Source: CAZDHT01 sp964505325 (GTDB taxonomy: Bacteria > Planctomycetota > PUPC01). Taken from it: a stretch of DNA of 25,588 nt. The notes beneath the pieces are model-generated. The model was not told the DNA's origin and searched no databases. It saw nothing but the letters and a program-made list of their open reading frames with translations. A program made the translations under genes and the position numbers. The first letter of the stretch is position 1. Each line of letters starts with the position of its first letter. This document shows, piece after piece, positions 6,444 through 15,800 of the stretch. Location of the stretch: NCBI GenBank assembly GCA_964505325.1, contig CAZDHT010000049.1, positions 1-25,588 of the forward strand. The letters are read 5' to 3'.

Positions 6444-9275
6444 ATGAGATGTTTCCCGCTGATTCTTCTCGGGCTTCTGTGCGCCGTCGGCTCGGCCGAG
6501 GAAGTGAAGCTCCCCGCCGTGGCGGACGTCTGGGTCTCGTCGTACCGCGGCGAAGTCAACTACAACGTCGGCGTCGGAAACCAGCTCAAGCTGAAAGGCA
6601 TCCAGGAGATGTCCATCATCCGGTTCGACCCGGCGAAGCTGAAAGGGCGGCGCATCCTTGGCGGCCACCTCTTCCTCAAAGAGTCCGGCAAGAAGAACGC
6701 GCTGCGAAAGATCGGCCTCTCCACCGTGTCGTCCAGTTGGGTCGAGGGCCAGGCGGTGCGCTATGCTCGCGACGACACCGGCCACGGCGCCACGTTCCGC
6801 GAGGCGAGCTACAATAAGCGGCCGTGGGCGTGGCAGGGCTCGGACCTGAGCGACGTGACGATGGGCAACGGCAATACCCTCCAGCACCACACCGAGCTGG
6901 TCCGGACGGGCGGCGGCTGGGTCAAGGTCGACGTGCCCGACTACCTGATCCAGGCGATGGCCGCCGGCGCCACGGACGGACTGCTGGTGATGGACCATTC
7001 GGGGCAGACGACGGCGAACAACTACGTCTTCTCGCGCCATGTCGAGGGTGCCGAGCCGTACCTGGTTGTGCGGCTGGGTGCGGCGGATTCGGCCAGGCCG
7101 GATTCGCCCCGGCTCAAGCTGGAGCCGGCGCCTGACCGTGCCACGCTGAGCTCCGGCGCCGTGACGTTGTGGGTCAGGCCGCCGGCTGGCGCGTTCTCGT
7201 ACGACATCAAGGTGAACGGCATGCCGCTCGACCGCTGGCGCATCCCCTTCCCACCTGGGATCGGCGAGCCGATCACCATCGGCCTGTGGAAAATCCCGCC
7301 GATGGCGAAGATGAAGGACGGGTGGCAGAAGATCATCCTCGAAGAGCTGCCGCCGGGCGCCGCGATCAACGTCGAGGTGCGGGCGGTCAGCCCCACCGGT
7401 ATCGCGGGCGAGTGGAGCACGATGCGCGGCAGGACGAGCGCCGCGCTGTCGTCGCCCGGCAGACTGCGTCTGGCGAAGTCCAAGATGGCCGCGGGCGATC
7501 CGCCGGTGCATCGCGGACGGATCCGGGTGTGGGCGTTTCCGGAAACGGTCAAGATCGACCCGGAGGGCGGCAAGGCGTCCGCCGCGCTGCGGCGGGCGAG
7601 CCACGTGTGGTCCGGCGCCAATGGCACCATCACTTTGTCCGCGGCGCGCGGCGAGGTCGTCGCGTTTCAACTGTGCGTCGAGGCCAGCGGCGGGCGCCTC
7701 GAGGGCGTTCGGATCGTGCCCGCCGGCCTCATTTCTCTCGCCGGCGGGGCACACAAGGCCATCGACAGAAACCGCATCGATCTGTACCGGGTGTGGTACG
7801 TCAAGGCGGGAGGCGCCTGGCAGGGCGAGTATGCGATTCCCATCCGGCACGGGCAGGGCGTGGCGATTCCCTGGGCGAAGAACCGGATCGACGGCCAGAA
7901 GAACCAGACGTTCTACGTGGACATCTTTGTGCCGAAGGACGCGGCGCCGGGCGGCTATGAGGGGAGCATCAGCATTTCGGCGCGCGGCGTGCCCGCGGTG
8001 AAGCTGCCGGTGCGCCTGACGGTGCACGACTTCGTCCTCCCCGACGAGATGAATTTCTACGCCGACCTCAACTGTTACACCACGCCCGGCGCGGTGGGCT
8101 CGGAGCGGTTCAGGGCGTCGCACCGCCTGGCCCACGCGCACCGGTGCACCATTGTCACCGTGCCGTACCGCCACGCCGGGACCGTGCGCGCGGGCACGGC
8201 CCCGCCGCTCACGGGCGAGGGGGCAGGGCGGCGGGTCGGCGACTGGAGCGCGTTCGACCGCGGCCTGGGGCCGCTGTTCGACGGCTCGCTGTTCGAGGGC
8301 TGTCCGCGCGACGGCGTGCCGGTCAACGTCTTCATCCTGCCGCTGCACGAGAACTGGCCGACTCCGATGGCCGGGCACTACAGCTATCGCGGGCCGCAAC
8401 GCGGGAAGGGGATTATGCGGCCGTTCGCGCTCAACAGCAAGCCGATCCACAAGGCATTCTCGCGGGAGCACCAGGCGGCGTTCCGCGCCGTGGCGAAGGG
8501 CTTTGCCGAGCACGCCAAGAAGCGCGGCTGGACGCGGACGAAGTTCAAGTGCTTCTTCAACAACAAGTGGTACTACCGCGCCGACGTGCGCGGCCGCGGC
8601 ACCTACGGCACCTCGTGGTGGTGCCTCGACGAGCCCGACTGCTTCGATGACTTCGAGGCGATTATCTTCCTCGGTCACCTGTTCAAGCAGGGGGTGCGCG
8701 ATGTCAGAGGCGTGCAGTTCATCCTCCGCGCCGACATCTCGCGCCCGCGCTGGCAGCGCAACTGGATGACCGGGCTGATGGACTGGGTCTGCGTCAGCGG
8801 CGCCATGTACTACAAGCCTCGCCGCTGCGAACTCCTCCGCCGCAACACGCCCTCCGTGCAGATTAAATACGGCGCGTGCAACGCGATCGAGGACCCGAAC
8901 CTGATCTCGCTCCTGTGGTGCTACGAGGGGTACCTGTTGGGCGCCGACGGTGTGCTTCCGTGGCAGTCGCTCGGCGGAGACAGCGCGTTCGACGCGCCGA
9001 ACCGGAACGGGCTGGTGGTCGACGGCACGAGGCGGTTTGGTGTTCGCGCCGTCGCGAGCCTGCGCGTCAAGGCGCTGCGCCGTGGCGTGCAGGATGTCGA
9101 GTACCTCATCACAATGGCCAAGAAGCGGGGATGGACGCGGGAGCAGGTCCGCTTCCTGCTGACCGGCGCCGGGGACTACCGGGGCGCAGTGGACCGGGTG
9201 AAACGGTGGACGCTGGAAGACGTCGCCGCGGTCCGCGAGGCGGTGGCGGCGTTGGTGGCGGGCAGGCGGCGCTGA
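6444..9275 (+). CDS. Exported DUF4091/GH123-like protein with N-terminal DNRLRE-type module
   Basis: This 943-aa protein has a signal peptide, FPLILLGLLCAVGSA cleaved near residue 18. Residues ~20-215 form a beta-sandwich of the DNRLRE/CBM-like type (VADVWVSSYRGEVNYNVGV, then SIIRFD and a late YLVVRLG). A fibronectin-like linker follows (~225-345), then beta modules. The C-terminal catalytic-like domain is of the DUF4091/glycoside hydrolase 123 kind. It has a WWCLDEPD motif with the candidate Asp729-Glu730 pair and a late LRRGVQDVEYLITMA signature. GH123 enzymes are N-acetyl-beta-galactosaminidases using substrate-assisted catalysis with an Asp-Glu pair; the substrate here is unknown. Start ATG 6444 has GAGG 7 nt upstream (6433-6436). 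It is a single gene, followed by an RNA-like unit. Confidence 0.75.
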   Translation: MRCFPLILLGLLCAVGSAEEVKLPAVADVWVSSYRGEVNYNVGVGNQLKLKGIQEMSIIRFDPAKLKGRRILGGHLFLKESGKKNALRKIGLSTVSSSWVEGQAVRYARDDTGHGATFREASYNKRPWAWQGSDLSDVTMGNGNTLQHHTELVRTGGGWVKVDVPDYLIQAMAAGATDGLLVMDHSGQTTANNYVFSRHVEGAEPYLVVRLGAADSARPDSPRLKLEPAPDRATLSSGAVTLWVRPPAGAFSYDIKVNGMPLDRWRIPFPPGIGEPITIGLWKIPPMAKMKDGWQKIILEELPPGAAINVEVRAVSPTGIAGEWSTMRGRTSAALSSPGRLRLAKSKMAAGDPPVHRGRIRVWAFPETVKIDPEGGKASAALRRASHVWSGANGTITLSAARGEVVAFQLCVEASGGRLEGVRIVPAGLISLAGGAHKAIDRNRIDLYRVWYVKAGGAWQGEYAIPIRHGQGVAIPWAKNRIDGQKNQTFYVDIFVPKDAAPGGYEGSISISARGVPAVKLPVRLTVHDFVLPDEMNFYADLNCYTTPGAVGSERFRASHRLAHAHRCTIVTVPYRHAGTVRAGTAPPLTGEGAGRRVGDWSAFDRGLGPLFDGSLFEGCPRDGVPVNVFILPLHENWPTPMAGHYSYRGPQRGKGIMRPFALNSKPIHKAFSREHQAAFRAVAKGFAEHAKKRGWTRTKFKCFFNNKWYYRADVRGRGTYGTSWWCLDEPDCFDDFEAIIFLGHLFKQGVRDVRGVQFILRADISRPRWQRNWMTGLMDWVCVSGAMYYKPRRCELLRRNTPSVQIKYGACNAIEDPNLISLLWCYEGYLLGADGVLPWQSLGGDSAFDAPNRNGLVVDGTRRFGVRAVASLRVKALRRGVQDVEYLITMAKKRGWTREQVRFLLTGAGDYRGAVDRVKRWTLEDVAAVREAVAALVAGRRR

Positions 9276-9303
9276 GAATTTCAAAATTATTTCCCGGCGC
9301 GAT

Positions 9304-9331
9304 TTGACTGCGGCAAAACATGTGGTATAGT
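9304..9331 (+). promoter_or_regulatory. Strong promoter of the orphan RNA unit
   Basis: TTGACT (9304-9309), a 16-nt spacer and TATAGT (9326-9331) are preceded by an A/T-rich stretch (9277-9296) placed like an UP element. Predicted start is ~9338. No ORF follows before the terminator at 9526-9561. Confidence 0.65.
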
Positions 9332-9337
9332 TCATGT

Positions 9338-9561
9338 GGCGAAAGCGAGAAGCGACGCAACCGAGCGAGTTTCGTTTTTGCCCTTGGAAGTGCCGAGGCG
9401 CGTTATAGTCGCTGACCATTTGTGGGGCACTGAGCCACGGCGTAGCGGCGCGTGGCGCCTCTGAAGAAGCGTAGCCCCTCGAGCCGTTTGGCAAGGTTAC
9501 TTCCCTGGGCAAGGGCGAATCTGAGGCAGCCGCGAGTCTTCGGGCTCGCGGCTGCTCTTTT
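9338..9561 (+). ncRNA. Putative structured small RNA (~220 nt), family unassigned
   Basis: The segment runs from a strong promoter to a strong intrinsic terminator without a plausible ORF or ribosome site. By eye it folds with a closing stem: GCCCTTG 9380-9386 with CAAGGGC 9510-9516, and GAAGT 9387-9391 with ACTTC 9499-9503. It has a terminal hairpin: GGGGC 9424-9428 with GCCTC 9457-9461, and GCCACG 9434-9439 with CGTGGC 9451-9456. Between them lies a bubble of roughly 28 nt on each side. An alternative pairing is GAGGCGC 9395-9401 with GCGCCTC 9455-9461. Closing stem, large bubble and terminal stem resemble 6S RNA, but I cannot confirm that family. It lacks the hallmarks I would expect of SRP RNA, RNase P RNA or tmRNA. 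The unit sits between the DUF4091 gene and the recJ promoter. Confidence 0.55.
9526..9561 (+). terminator. Intrinsic terminator with UUCG loop
   Basis: GCAGCCGCGAG (9526-9536) pairs perfectly with CTCGCGGCTGC (9545-9555). The stem extends inward through T-G and C-G pairs to a C(UUCG)G tetraloop at 9538-9543. The tract TCTTTT (9556-9561) follows. It ends the RNA unit and could also stop read-through from the DUF4091 gene before recJ. Confidence 0.85.
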
Positions 9562-9617
9562 GCCGTCGAGTGCGTCGGCCTGACCGGCCGCCTCCGATAC
9601 GCTCCGCTCGAACGGGC

Positions 9618-9646
9618 TTGCAACCCGCCGGACAAACCTCTATAGT
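9618..9646 (+). promoter_or_regulatory. Sigma70-type promoter of recJ
   Basis: TTGCAA (9618-9623), 17 nt, TATAGT (9641-9646). Predicted start is ~9653, which rules out the upstream in-frame start at 9570 and supports ATG 9675 or 9699. Confidence 0.6.
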
Positions 9647-9698
9647 ACCCGTGACGCATGGTCATGCCGCATCGATGTCCAGATTGGATGTGTCTTTG

Positions 9699-11429
9699 AT
9701 GTCCGCACGATGGCTGCTGCCGACGCCCGACACGGAGCTCGGCGACTCGTTGGCAAGGCAGTTGGGTGTATCGCATCTGACGGCGCAGGTTCTCATCAAC
9801 CGCGGCCTGAAGGACGTCGACTCGGCGCGGGCGTTTCTTAACCCTCAACTGAACGACCTGGCGGACCCGGATCTTCTGCCCGGCATCGAGGCCGCCGTCG
9901 AGCGGATGTTCGCCGCGGCGCGAAACAAGGAAAAGGTGCTCATCTACGGCGACTACGACGTGGACGGCACCGCCGCCACCGCGCTGCTGGTCCGCTTCCT
10001 CCGCTTGGCTGGGCTGGACGTCGACTACTACGTCCCGCACCGCATCCAGGAAGGCTACGGCCTGAACATAGCCGCCATCGAGGAATTCAAGCAGCGCGGC
10101 GTCGATCTGATCATCACTGTCGACTGCGGGGTCGGCTCCGTCGCCGAATGCGAACACGCCCGGGCCGCGGGGATCGACGTGATCGTGACCGACCACCACG
10201 AACCGGGCGAGCAGGTCGCGTCGGCCTGCGCGGTGGTGGATCCAAAACTGACCGGCCACCTGCACCTGTTCCGCGAGCTGTCCGGCGTGGGCGTCGCGTT
10301 CAAGGTCGCCTGGGCCGTGGCCAAGCGGTTCTCGACCGGCCAGAAGATCTCGGAGGAGTTTCGCGGCTTTCTGCTCAACTCGCTCGGGCTGGTCGCGCTC
10401 GGTACGGTGGCGGACGTGGTTCCGCTGCTGGGGGAGAACCGGGTGCTGGTGCGATACGGCCTGCAGGCGTTGAGCAGCTCGGCCGGGCCGGGGCTGCGCG
10501 CGCTGATGGACCGGGCGCGGATCCGGCGCGGCCGGCTCACCTCGGTGGATATCGCGTTCGGGCTGGGGCCGCGGCTGAACGCGGCAGGGCGGATGGCAGA
10601 CGCGGCGCTGGCCATCGACCTGATGATCACCGACGATGGCGCGGTGGCACAGGAGATTGCGGAGACCCTGGAACGCCACAACGTCGACCGGCAGAAGCTG
10701 CAGAACGACATCTTCCAGCACGCCCGCGAGATGGTCCTGCAGCAGGCAGACTTCGACGGCTCGCGCGCCATTGTGCTGGCGCACGACAGTTGGCATCCGG
10801 GCGTGGTCGGGATTGTGGCGTCGAAGCTGGTCGACGAATTCAACCGGCCGACGGCGCTCATTGCGATCGAGGGTGGCGTGGGAAGAGGGTCGGCGCGCTC
10901 CGTGCCGGGGTTTAACCTGTTCGACGTGCTGGACGGGTTTCGGGACCGGATGATCAGCTTCGGCGGCCACGCCGCCGCCGCGGGGTTCCAGATCACCACG
11001 GAGAACATCCCCGGATTGCGCGAGCACCTCAACCGCGCGGCAAAAGAGCTGGCGCCCGAGCTGTTCCAGCCGGCCATCCAGGTGGACGCCGAGGTCGAGC
11101 TGGATGACCTCTCCGAGCGCCTGATCAGTGAACTGGAGCTGCTGGCTCCGCACGGCCAGGCGAACCGCCGGCCGCTGTTCGTCGCACGCGGGCTCCGCGT
11201 CGCCGGCAAGCCCAAGCTGATGGGAATGAAGGGGCAGCACATCTCGTTCTACGTAAGCAACGGCAAGGCCAGCCTTCGCGTCGTGGGGTTCGGATTGGGC
11301 GACGAGCTGTACGACAGAATCATCGGCGGCGAGCGGAGCTGCTCGGTCGTTTTCTCGCCCCGGATCGACACGTGGAGCGGGCCCGGCACGCTCGAGCTGC
11401 GAATCAAGGACATTGACCTCGGACCATGA
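9699..11429 (+). CDS. recJ: Single-stranded-DNA-specific 5'-3' exonuclease RecJ
   Basis: RecJ degrades single-stranded DNA 5' to 3' in RecF-pathway recombination, mismatch repair and base-excision repair. The 576-aa protein carries the DHH phosphoesterase motifs: YGDYDVDGTAA with Asp85, Asp87 and Asp89, DCGVGS with Asp142, and TDHHEP with the DHH at 165-167. It also has the DHHA1 GGHAAAAGF motif and a C-terminal OB-like RecJ domain. All metal-binding residues I can check are present, and length fits the family. ATG 9699 (MSARWLLPTPD) aligns with the usual RecJ N-terminus; ATG 9675 is possible. Neither has a clear Shine-Dalgarno. It is transcribed from its own promoter just after the RNA terminator. 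The oxidoreductase gene follows after 51 bp and may be co-transcribed. Confidence 0.95.
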   Translation: MSARWLLPTPDTELGDSLARQLGVSHLTAQVLINRGLKDVDSARAFLNPQLNDLADPDLLPGIEAAVERMFAAARNKEKVLIYGDYDVDGTAATALLVRFLRLAGLDVDYYVPHRIQEGYGLNIAAIEEFKQRGVDLIITVDCGVGSVAECEHARAAGIDVIVTDHHEPGEQVASACAVVDPKLTGHLHLFRELSGVGVAFKVAWAVAKRFSTGQKISEEFRGFLLNSLGLVALGTVADVVPLLGENRVLVRYGLQALSSSAGPGLRALMDRARIRRGRLTSVDIAFGLGPRLNAAGRMADAALAIDLMITDDGAVAQEIAETLERHNVDRQKLQNDIFQHAREMVLQQADFDGSRAIVLAHDSWHPGVVGIVASKLVDEFNRPTALIAIEGGVGRGSARSVPGFNLFDVLDGFRDRMISFGGHAAAAGFQITTENIPGLREHLNRAAKELAPELFQPAIQVDAEVELDDLSERLISELELLAPHGQANRRPLFVARGLRVAGKPKLMGMKGQHISFYVSNGKASLRVVGFGLGDELYDRIIGGERSCSVVFSPRIDTWSGPGTLELRIKDIDLGP

Positions 11430-11480
11430 CGGGCGACCGGCCGCTCGCGATTCGTTCAACGCAGACGCAAGGAGAGATCG

Positions 11481-12773
11481 ATGGCGATTAGCAGGCCCGT
11501 GCGAGGATGTCTGGTCGGCATCGGCGGGTACGGGCGGACCCACCTGCGGGCGTTCGCCGAGTTGGAAGAGGAGGGGCTGGCCAAGCTCACCGCGGTGGTG
11601 GTGCGCAATCCGGCCAAGTACGCCGAGCAAGTCGCCGAACTCGAGAGCAGCGGCGTCAAGTGCTTCACGAAATACGAGGACGCCATCGGCGAGCGCAACT
11701 TCGACTTCCTTTCGCTGTGCACGCCGCTCCAGTTGCACCGGCCGCAGGTGATCGCCGCGCTCGAGGCGGGCATCCCAGTGATCTGCGAGAAGAGCGCCGC
11801 GCCCACCGTGCAGGACGTGCAGGCCATGGCCGGCGTACAGGCGAGGACGGGCGTGCTCCTCGACATCGCGTACCCGCGGCAGAGCAGCGACGCAGTCCGG
11901 GCACTTCAGCAGGCGCTGATCGAGGGCTGCATCGGGCAGATCGAACGGGTGGTCGTGCGGGCCGGCTGGCTGCGCGAGGAACGCTACTACCAGCGCTCCG
12001 CGTGGGCCGGCCGGGTGAAGATGGACGGGCTGTGGACCCTCGACGGCCCGGTGAACAACCCGCAGGCGCACTACTTGTACAACGGGATGTACTTCGCCTC
12101 GAGCGAGGCCGGAAGGATAGCGAACCCGGTCCGCGTGCGCGGCGAGCTGTACCGCGCGCGGCCGACCATCGAAGGCGAGGACACCGCCTGCATCGAGGCC
12201 GAGTTCGATAACGGCGTGACGGAGTACTTCTTCGGGACACTGGTCACGTCCGACAAGACCTACGCCGACCCGCGTATCGATATCCTCGGCGACCTCGGTT
12301 CCTTCACGTGGACCCGCGAGACCCGCGAGTCGCCGATCCGCATCACGCGCCACGACGGACGGGCGATCGAGATCGAGCACGAGGGCATCCCGGGCTCGAC
12401 GAAGCGGTGTATCGAGAACTTCGCGCTCCATCTGCTCGGCGAGAGCGACACCCTGTATTCGCCGATCACCGAGTCGCTCAAGTTCGCAACGGTATCCAAC
12501 GCGGCCTTTGATTCGAGCGGGATGGTGCACCAGGTGCCCGAAGAGCACGTCGACAAGCACGAGAGCCCGGTCGACGAGTACAGATACGTCAAGAAGCGCG
12601 AAGGCGAGAAGACCCTGGTGTATGAGCTGAAGGGGATCACTCAGGCGATGACCGAGGCCGGCGACAAGCCCGGGCTCTACAGCGACATCGGCGTGCCGTG
12701 GGCGGTCAAGACAGCGCCCTTGGACGTGACCGGCTATTCGTACTTCCCGCAGGCGTTTGAGGCAAATTGTTGA
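11481..12773 (+). CDS. Gfo/Idh/MocA-family NAD(P)-dependent oxidoreductase
   Basis: This 430-aa protein opens with a Rossmann fold (GCLVGIGGYGRTHLRAF, residues 9-25). It has the family's CTPLQLH segment and a CEKSAAP motif, in which the catalytic lysine is kept but the usual proline of EKP is serine. A NNPQAHYLYN segment sits where the active-site His is expected, before the C-terminal alpha/beta substrate domain. Family members oxidise or reduce sugars, inositols and related cyclic polyols; the substrate cannot be read here. ATG 11481 has a strong AAGGAGAG ribosome site. The length (430) includes a C-terminal extension past the core fold. There is no export signal, so it is cytoplasmic. It lies 51 bp after recJ and 54 bp before the propeller gene. 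Confidence 0.85.
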   Translation: MAISRPVRGCLVGIGGYGRTHLRAFAELEEEGLAKLTAVVVRNPAKYAEQVAELESSGVKCFTKYEDAIGERNFDFLSLCTPLQLHRPQVIAALEAGIPVICEKSAAPTVQDVQAMAGVQARTGVLLDIAYPRQSSDAVRALQQALIEGCIGQIERVVVRAGWLREERYYQRSAWAGRVKMDGLWTLDGPVNNPQAHYLYNGMYFASSEAGRIANPVRVRGELYRARPTIEGEDTACIEAEFDNGVTEYFFGTLVTSDKTYADPRIDILGDLGSFTWTRETRESPIRITRHDGRAIEIEHEGIPGSTKRCIENFALHLLGESDTLYSPITESLKFATVSNAAFDSSGMVHQVPEEHVDKHESPVDEYRYVKKREGEKTLVYELKGITQAMTEAGDKPGLYSDIGVPWAVKTAPLDVTGYSYFPQAFEANC

Positions 12774-12827
12774 CCGGTGGCCGGCCGGCAGCGAGTGGTG
12801 AATACCGGGCAATGAGGGGATCGCATC

Positions 12828-15800
12828 GTGCTGATCGAACTGTGCATGTCGGTGGCGTGCTTTCTCGCCGCACCGGAGCCGCCCGCCGTTTCGCTCGATG
12901 AGCTGCAGGGCAGTCTCGCCGCGCGGCTTGCCGAGCACGTCCACCTCCGCATCGGGCTGGGCGACGGCCGCGGCGCCGCAAAGGCGTTCACCGCTCTCGC
13001 CGCAGTATCGGACGACCCGTCGGCGGTGCGGGAGGCGGCGCTGGCGCTGCTCGACGTGTATGAAAACACCGGGCTGCCGCGCGACATTCGCGCCCAGCTC
13101 ATCTCGCCGGAGGCAGACGTCTACGACAAGGCGGTGGTTCAACTGATCGATGCGTTCAAGAATCTGTCCGCCGAGCACAAGCTTCCCGACAAGTTCCGCG
13201 GATGGAAAGTGCTGGGGGCGGGGGAGGGCTGTCCCGTCACTCACGCGCGGGCGTTCGCCGCGGGCCCGCGCGGCGCGGTGGCGATCCTGTCGGAGGGTCT
13301 GGCGCTGTTCGATGGCCGCCGCTGGCAGATGATGGCGCCGTCGGCGCTCAACGTGTACAAGCCGGTCCAGGCCGTGTTCATCGATCGCGACGGCCGCACG
13401 TGGCTGGGCAGCGCCGCGTCGCATCGGCCCGGCGCGACGTTTGCCGACCGGCTTCGCCGGTACCGTTGGGGCAGCGTCGCTCATTTCGAGCCGAGCAAGA
13501 GCGGCACCGTGCCGGGCCGGTGGCACGTGTACGGCGGCACCGACCGAGTCACGTCGTTCGCCCAGGGCAAGCACGGGCTGTGGATCGCCAGCCACTCGCG
13601 GGTGTTCATCTTCGACGGCGAGCACGCCCTCCCGGTCAACTGCCCGCTGCCGTACTCGCCGTTCCGGAAGCTGCTCGCCTCGCCGGACTCGGCGGAACTG
13701 TGGGTCATCGACCTCAAGCGTTTCAGCCGGTTCGACGGGAAACGCTGGCGCAGCTTCGCGAAGCGGGGGCCGTTCCGTCCGCGCGGCGCGGTGATGGTCA
13801 AGGGCCGGCCGGTGATCGTCCTGGCGTCGGGGTTGCTCGTCCTTGCCGGCGAGAACTACGTGCTGGCCGAGGCGCCGGCGGAGGCGGGCGAACTGACCGC
13901 GGCCGCCGTGCACCGGGACGGGCGGGTCTGGTGCGTGACGGACAAGGGCCGCGTGCTGAGCACGGACATGAAGAATTGGACGGTCTACGGTGCGCCGGGG
14001 AAGGGCGCGTTGCCGCACCACATCACGCCGGCCATCTTCTGTGACGATGCCGGCCGCATCTGGGTGAGCCGGGGCCGGGGGATCGAGGTGTGCGCCGGGG
14101 ACCCCGGCAACGGCCGGAACGTGGCCGCCGTGCTGAAGAAGGTCGCGGTCCGTCCGGCCCCGCTGGTCAGCGCCGCGGGCTCGGGCGGATGGCTCGAGGA
14201 CAGCGTGAACCTCCAGGTCCCTCCTGAAGAAAAGGAAGGGCAGCCGCCGGCAGCGGACGATCTGGGCGGGTTCGGCGAGGATGGTGTTCCCGCCCCGAAG
14301 ACGACGAAGGAACTGCTCGAGGCGTTCCGCAAGTCGCCCGCGTCCGCCAAGATGTTCAAGGACCTGATGACGAAGCTTGCCGCGCCCGCCGACCGGGCGA
14401 TGCGAAAGGACGCGCTGGCCATCGCCGTGCGCGGGCGCAACTCGGCGTTCTACTCGGACGCCGCCCGCGTGTCGGAGTTCGCCCGACTTCTTCTGAACGA
14501 GGGGCGCTCGACGCATGCGTTCGTGATGCTCCTCGACGGGTGGTACCGGTCGGTGAACACACCGTTCCGCCGGGGCATCGAGCCGGCGCTGTTCGAGAGC
14601 CTGGCGGACATGGGGTTCGGTGAGTTCGCCCGGCCGGAGTTCCTCGAGGTGGACCTGCAATGGCCGCCGTTGCAGCCGCCCCCCGGAGCGAGACCTGGGA
14701 TCCGACCGGTCACCGCGATTACCCACACCGACCCGCCGCTGAACGTCCGCCGCGTCAGCATCGAGCACGAGGTGGGGCGGGACGAATTCGCGAAGGCCGG
14801 CCTCCACCGGGCGGTCATTCTCGCCGACAAGCGGAGCGTCCTCGCGTCGATGTATGAACTCCCCGGATGGAAGCAACTGATAGACGACTGCATCGAGGCG
14901 GGGGACGCCGCGTCCGCGCGGAGGTACATGAAGCTGGTGGACCAGTTGTTCCGGCCGGGGCCCGAGCTCGACCAGCTTCGCGCCGCCATCACCAAGGCGG
15001 GGCCGCAGGCGAGGAATGCCGACTCGGTCGCCCTGTCGCCGTTCCGCTGGATCAAGCAGCTCGACCTGGTCATGGACAGCGGGCTCGCGCCGATCGTAAG
15101 CGCGTACGGGCCGGTCCACGTCTTCGATGAGGGCACCGGCAGGCGGGTCTCGATCGATCCGAAGACTGGGGCGGCCACTCGGGAGAAGGGGCCGGTCGAC
15201 TACGTCGTCAGGGGCGTCGTGGCGCATCCTCATGGGGCGGCTCTTCTCGTCAAGCTGAAAGACGGCCGGATCGGGATTCGCGGCCATGCAGTGGGCCCGG
15301 ACGCGAAGCCCGTGCCGCACACAGCGCCCATTGCCGGGCTCAGCGATTCGGTCGACAGTTTCTCCGCCACCCCGGTCAGAAAGGGCGTGTTCTATTGCTT
15401 TGACGGCGGGCTGACCAAGGTCGACCTCAACGCGGGCAAGGTGGCGTGGCGCAACGACCATGTCGTCGGCGGCGTGACCTTCTGGCGGACGCTTCTCGAC
15501 CGCTCGCTGCCCGTGCCGGACGGCAAGGACGTGTTCGTCGTCGCCGGCTACAAGCTGTATTGCGTCGAGGCAAGCTCCGGCGGAATCCGCTGGACCGCCG
15601 AGTGCAGAGCGGCGGGCACGCCGGCCGTCGTGGGCGACGTGGTCGTGGTCGGCACGGCGCGCCGCGAAGTGTGGGGGCTCAATCGCCGGACCGGCAAGCC
15701 CGTGTGGAAGCACCTCTCCGCGGCGGACTCGGAATCGCTGTTCGTTTCGGACGGTGTGCGCGTTTTCTTTGCGACGCAGCGAGGCCACGTGGTCGCACTG

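Noticed and set aside
9338..9561. SRP RNA, tmRNA or RNase P RNA
   Set aside because: I could not find the SRP GNAR/tetraloop core, the tRNA-like ends of tmRNA, or the conserved RNase P core.
9570..9698. Longer N-terminus for RecJ
   Set aside because: The extension begins upstream of the -35 box at 9618 and does not resemble RecJ; start at 9699 (or 9675) is preferred.
10055..11242. A 395-residue antisense frame within recJ
   Set aside because: RecJ motifs on the plus strand are unambiguous; the antisense product is Ser/Arg/Pro-rich with no recognisable fold.
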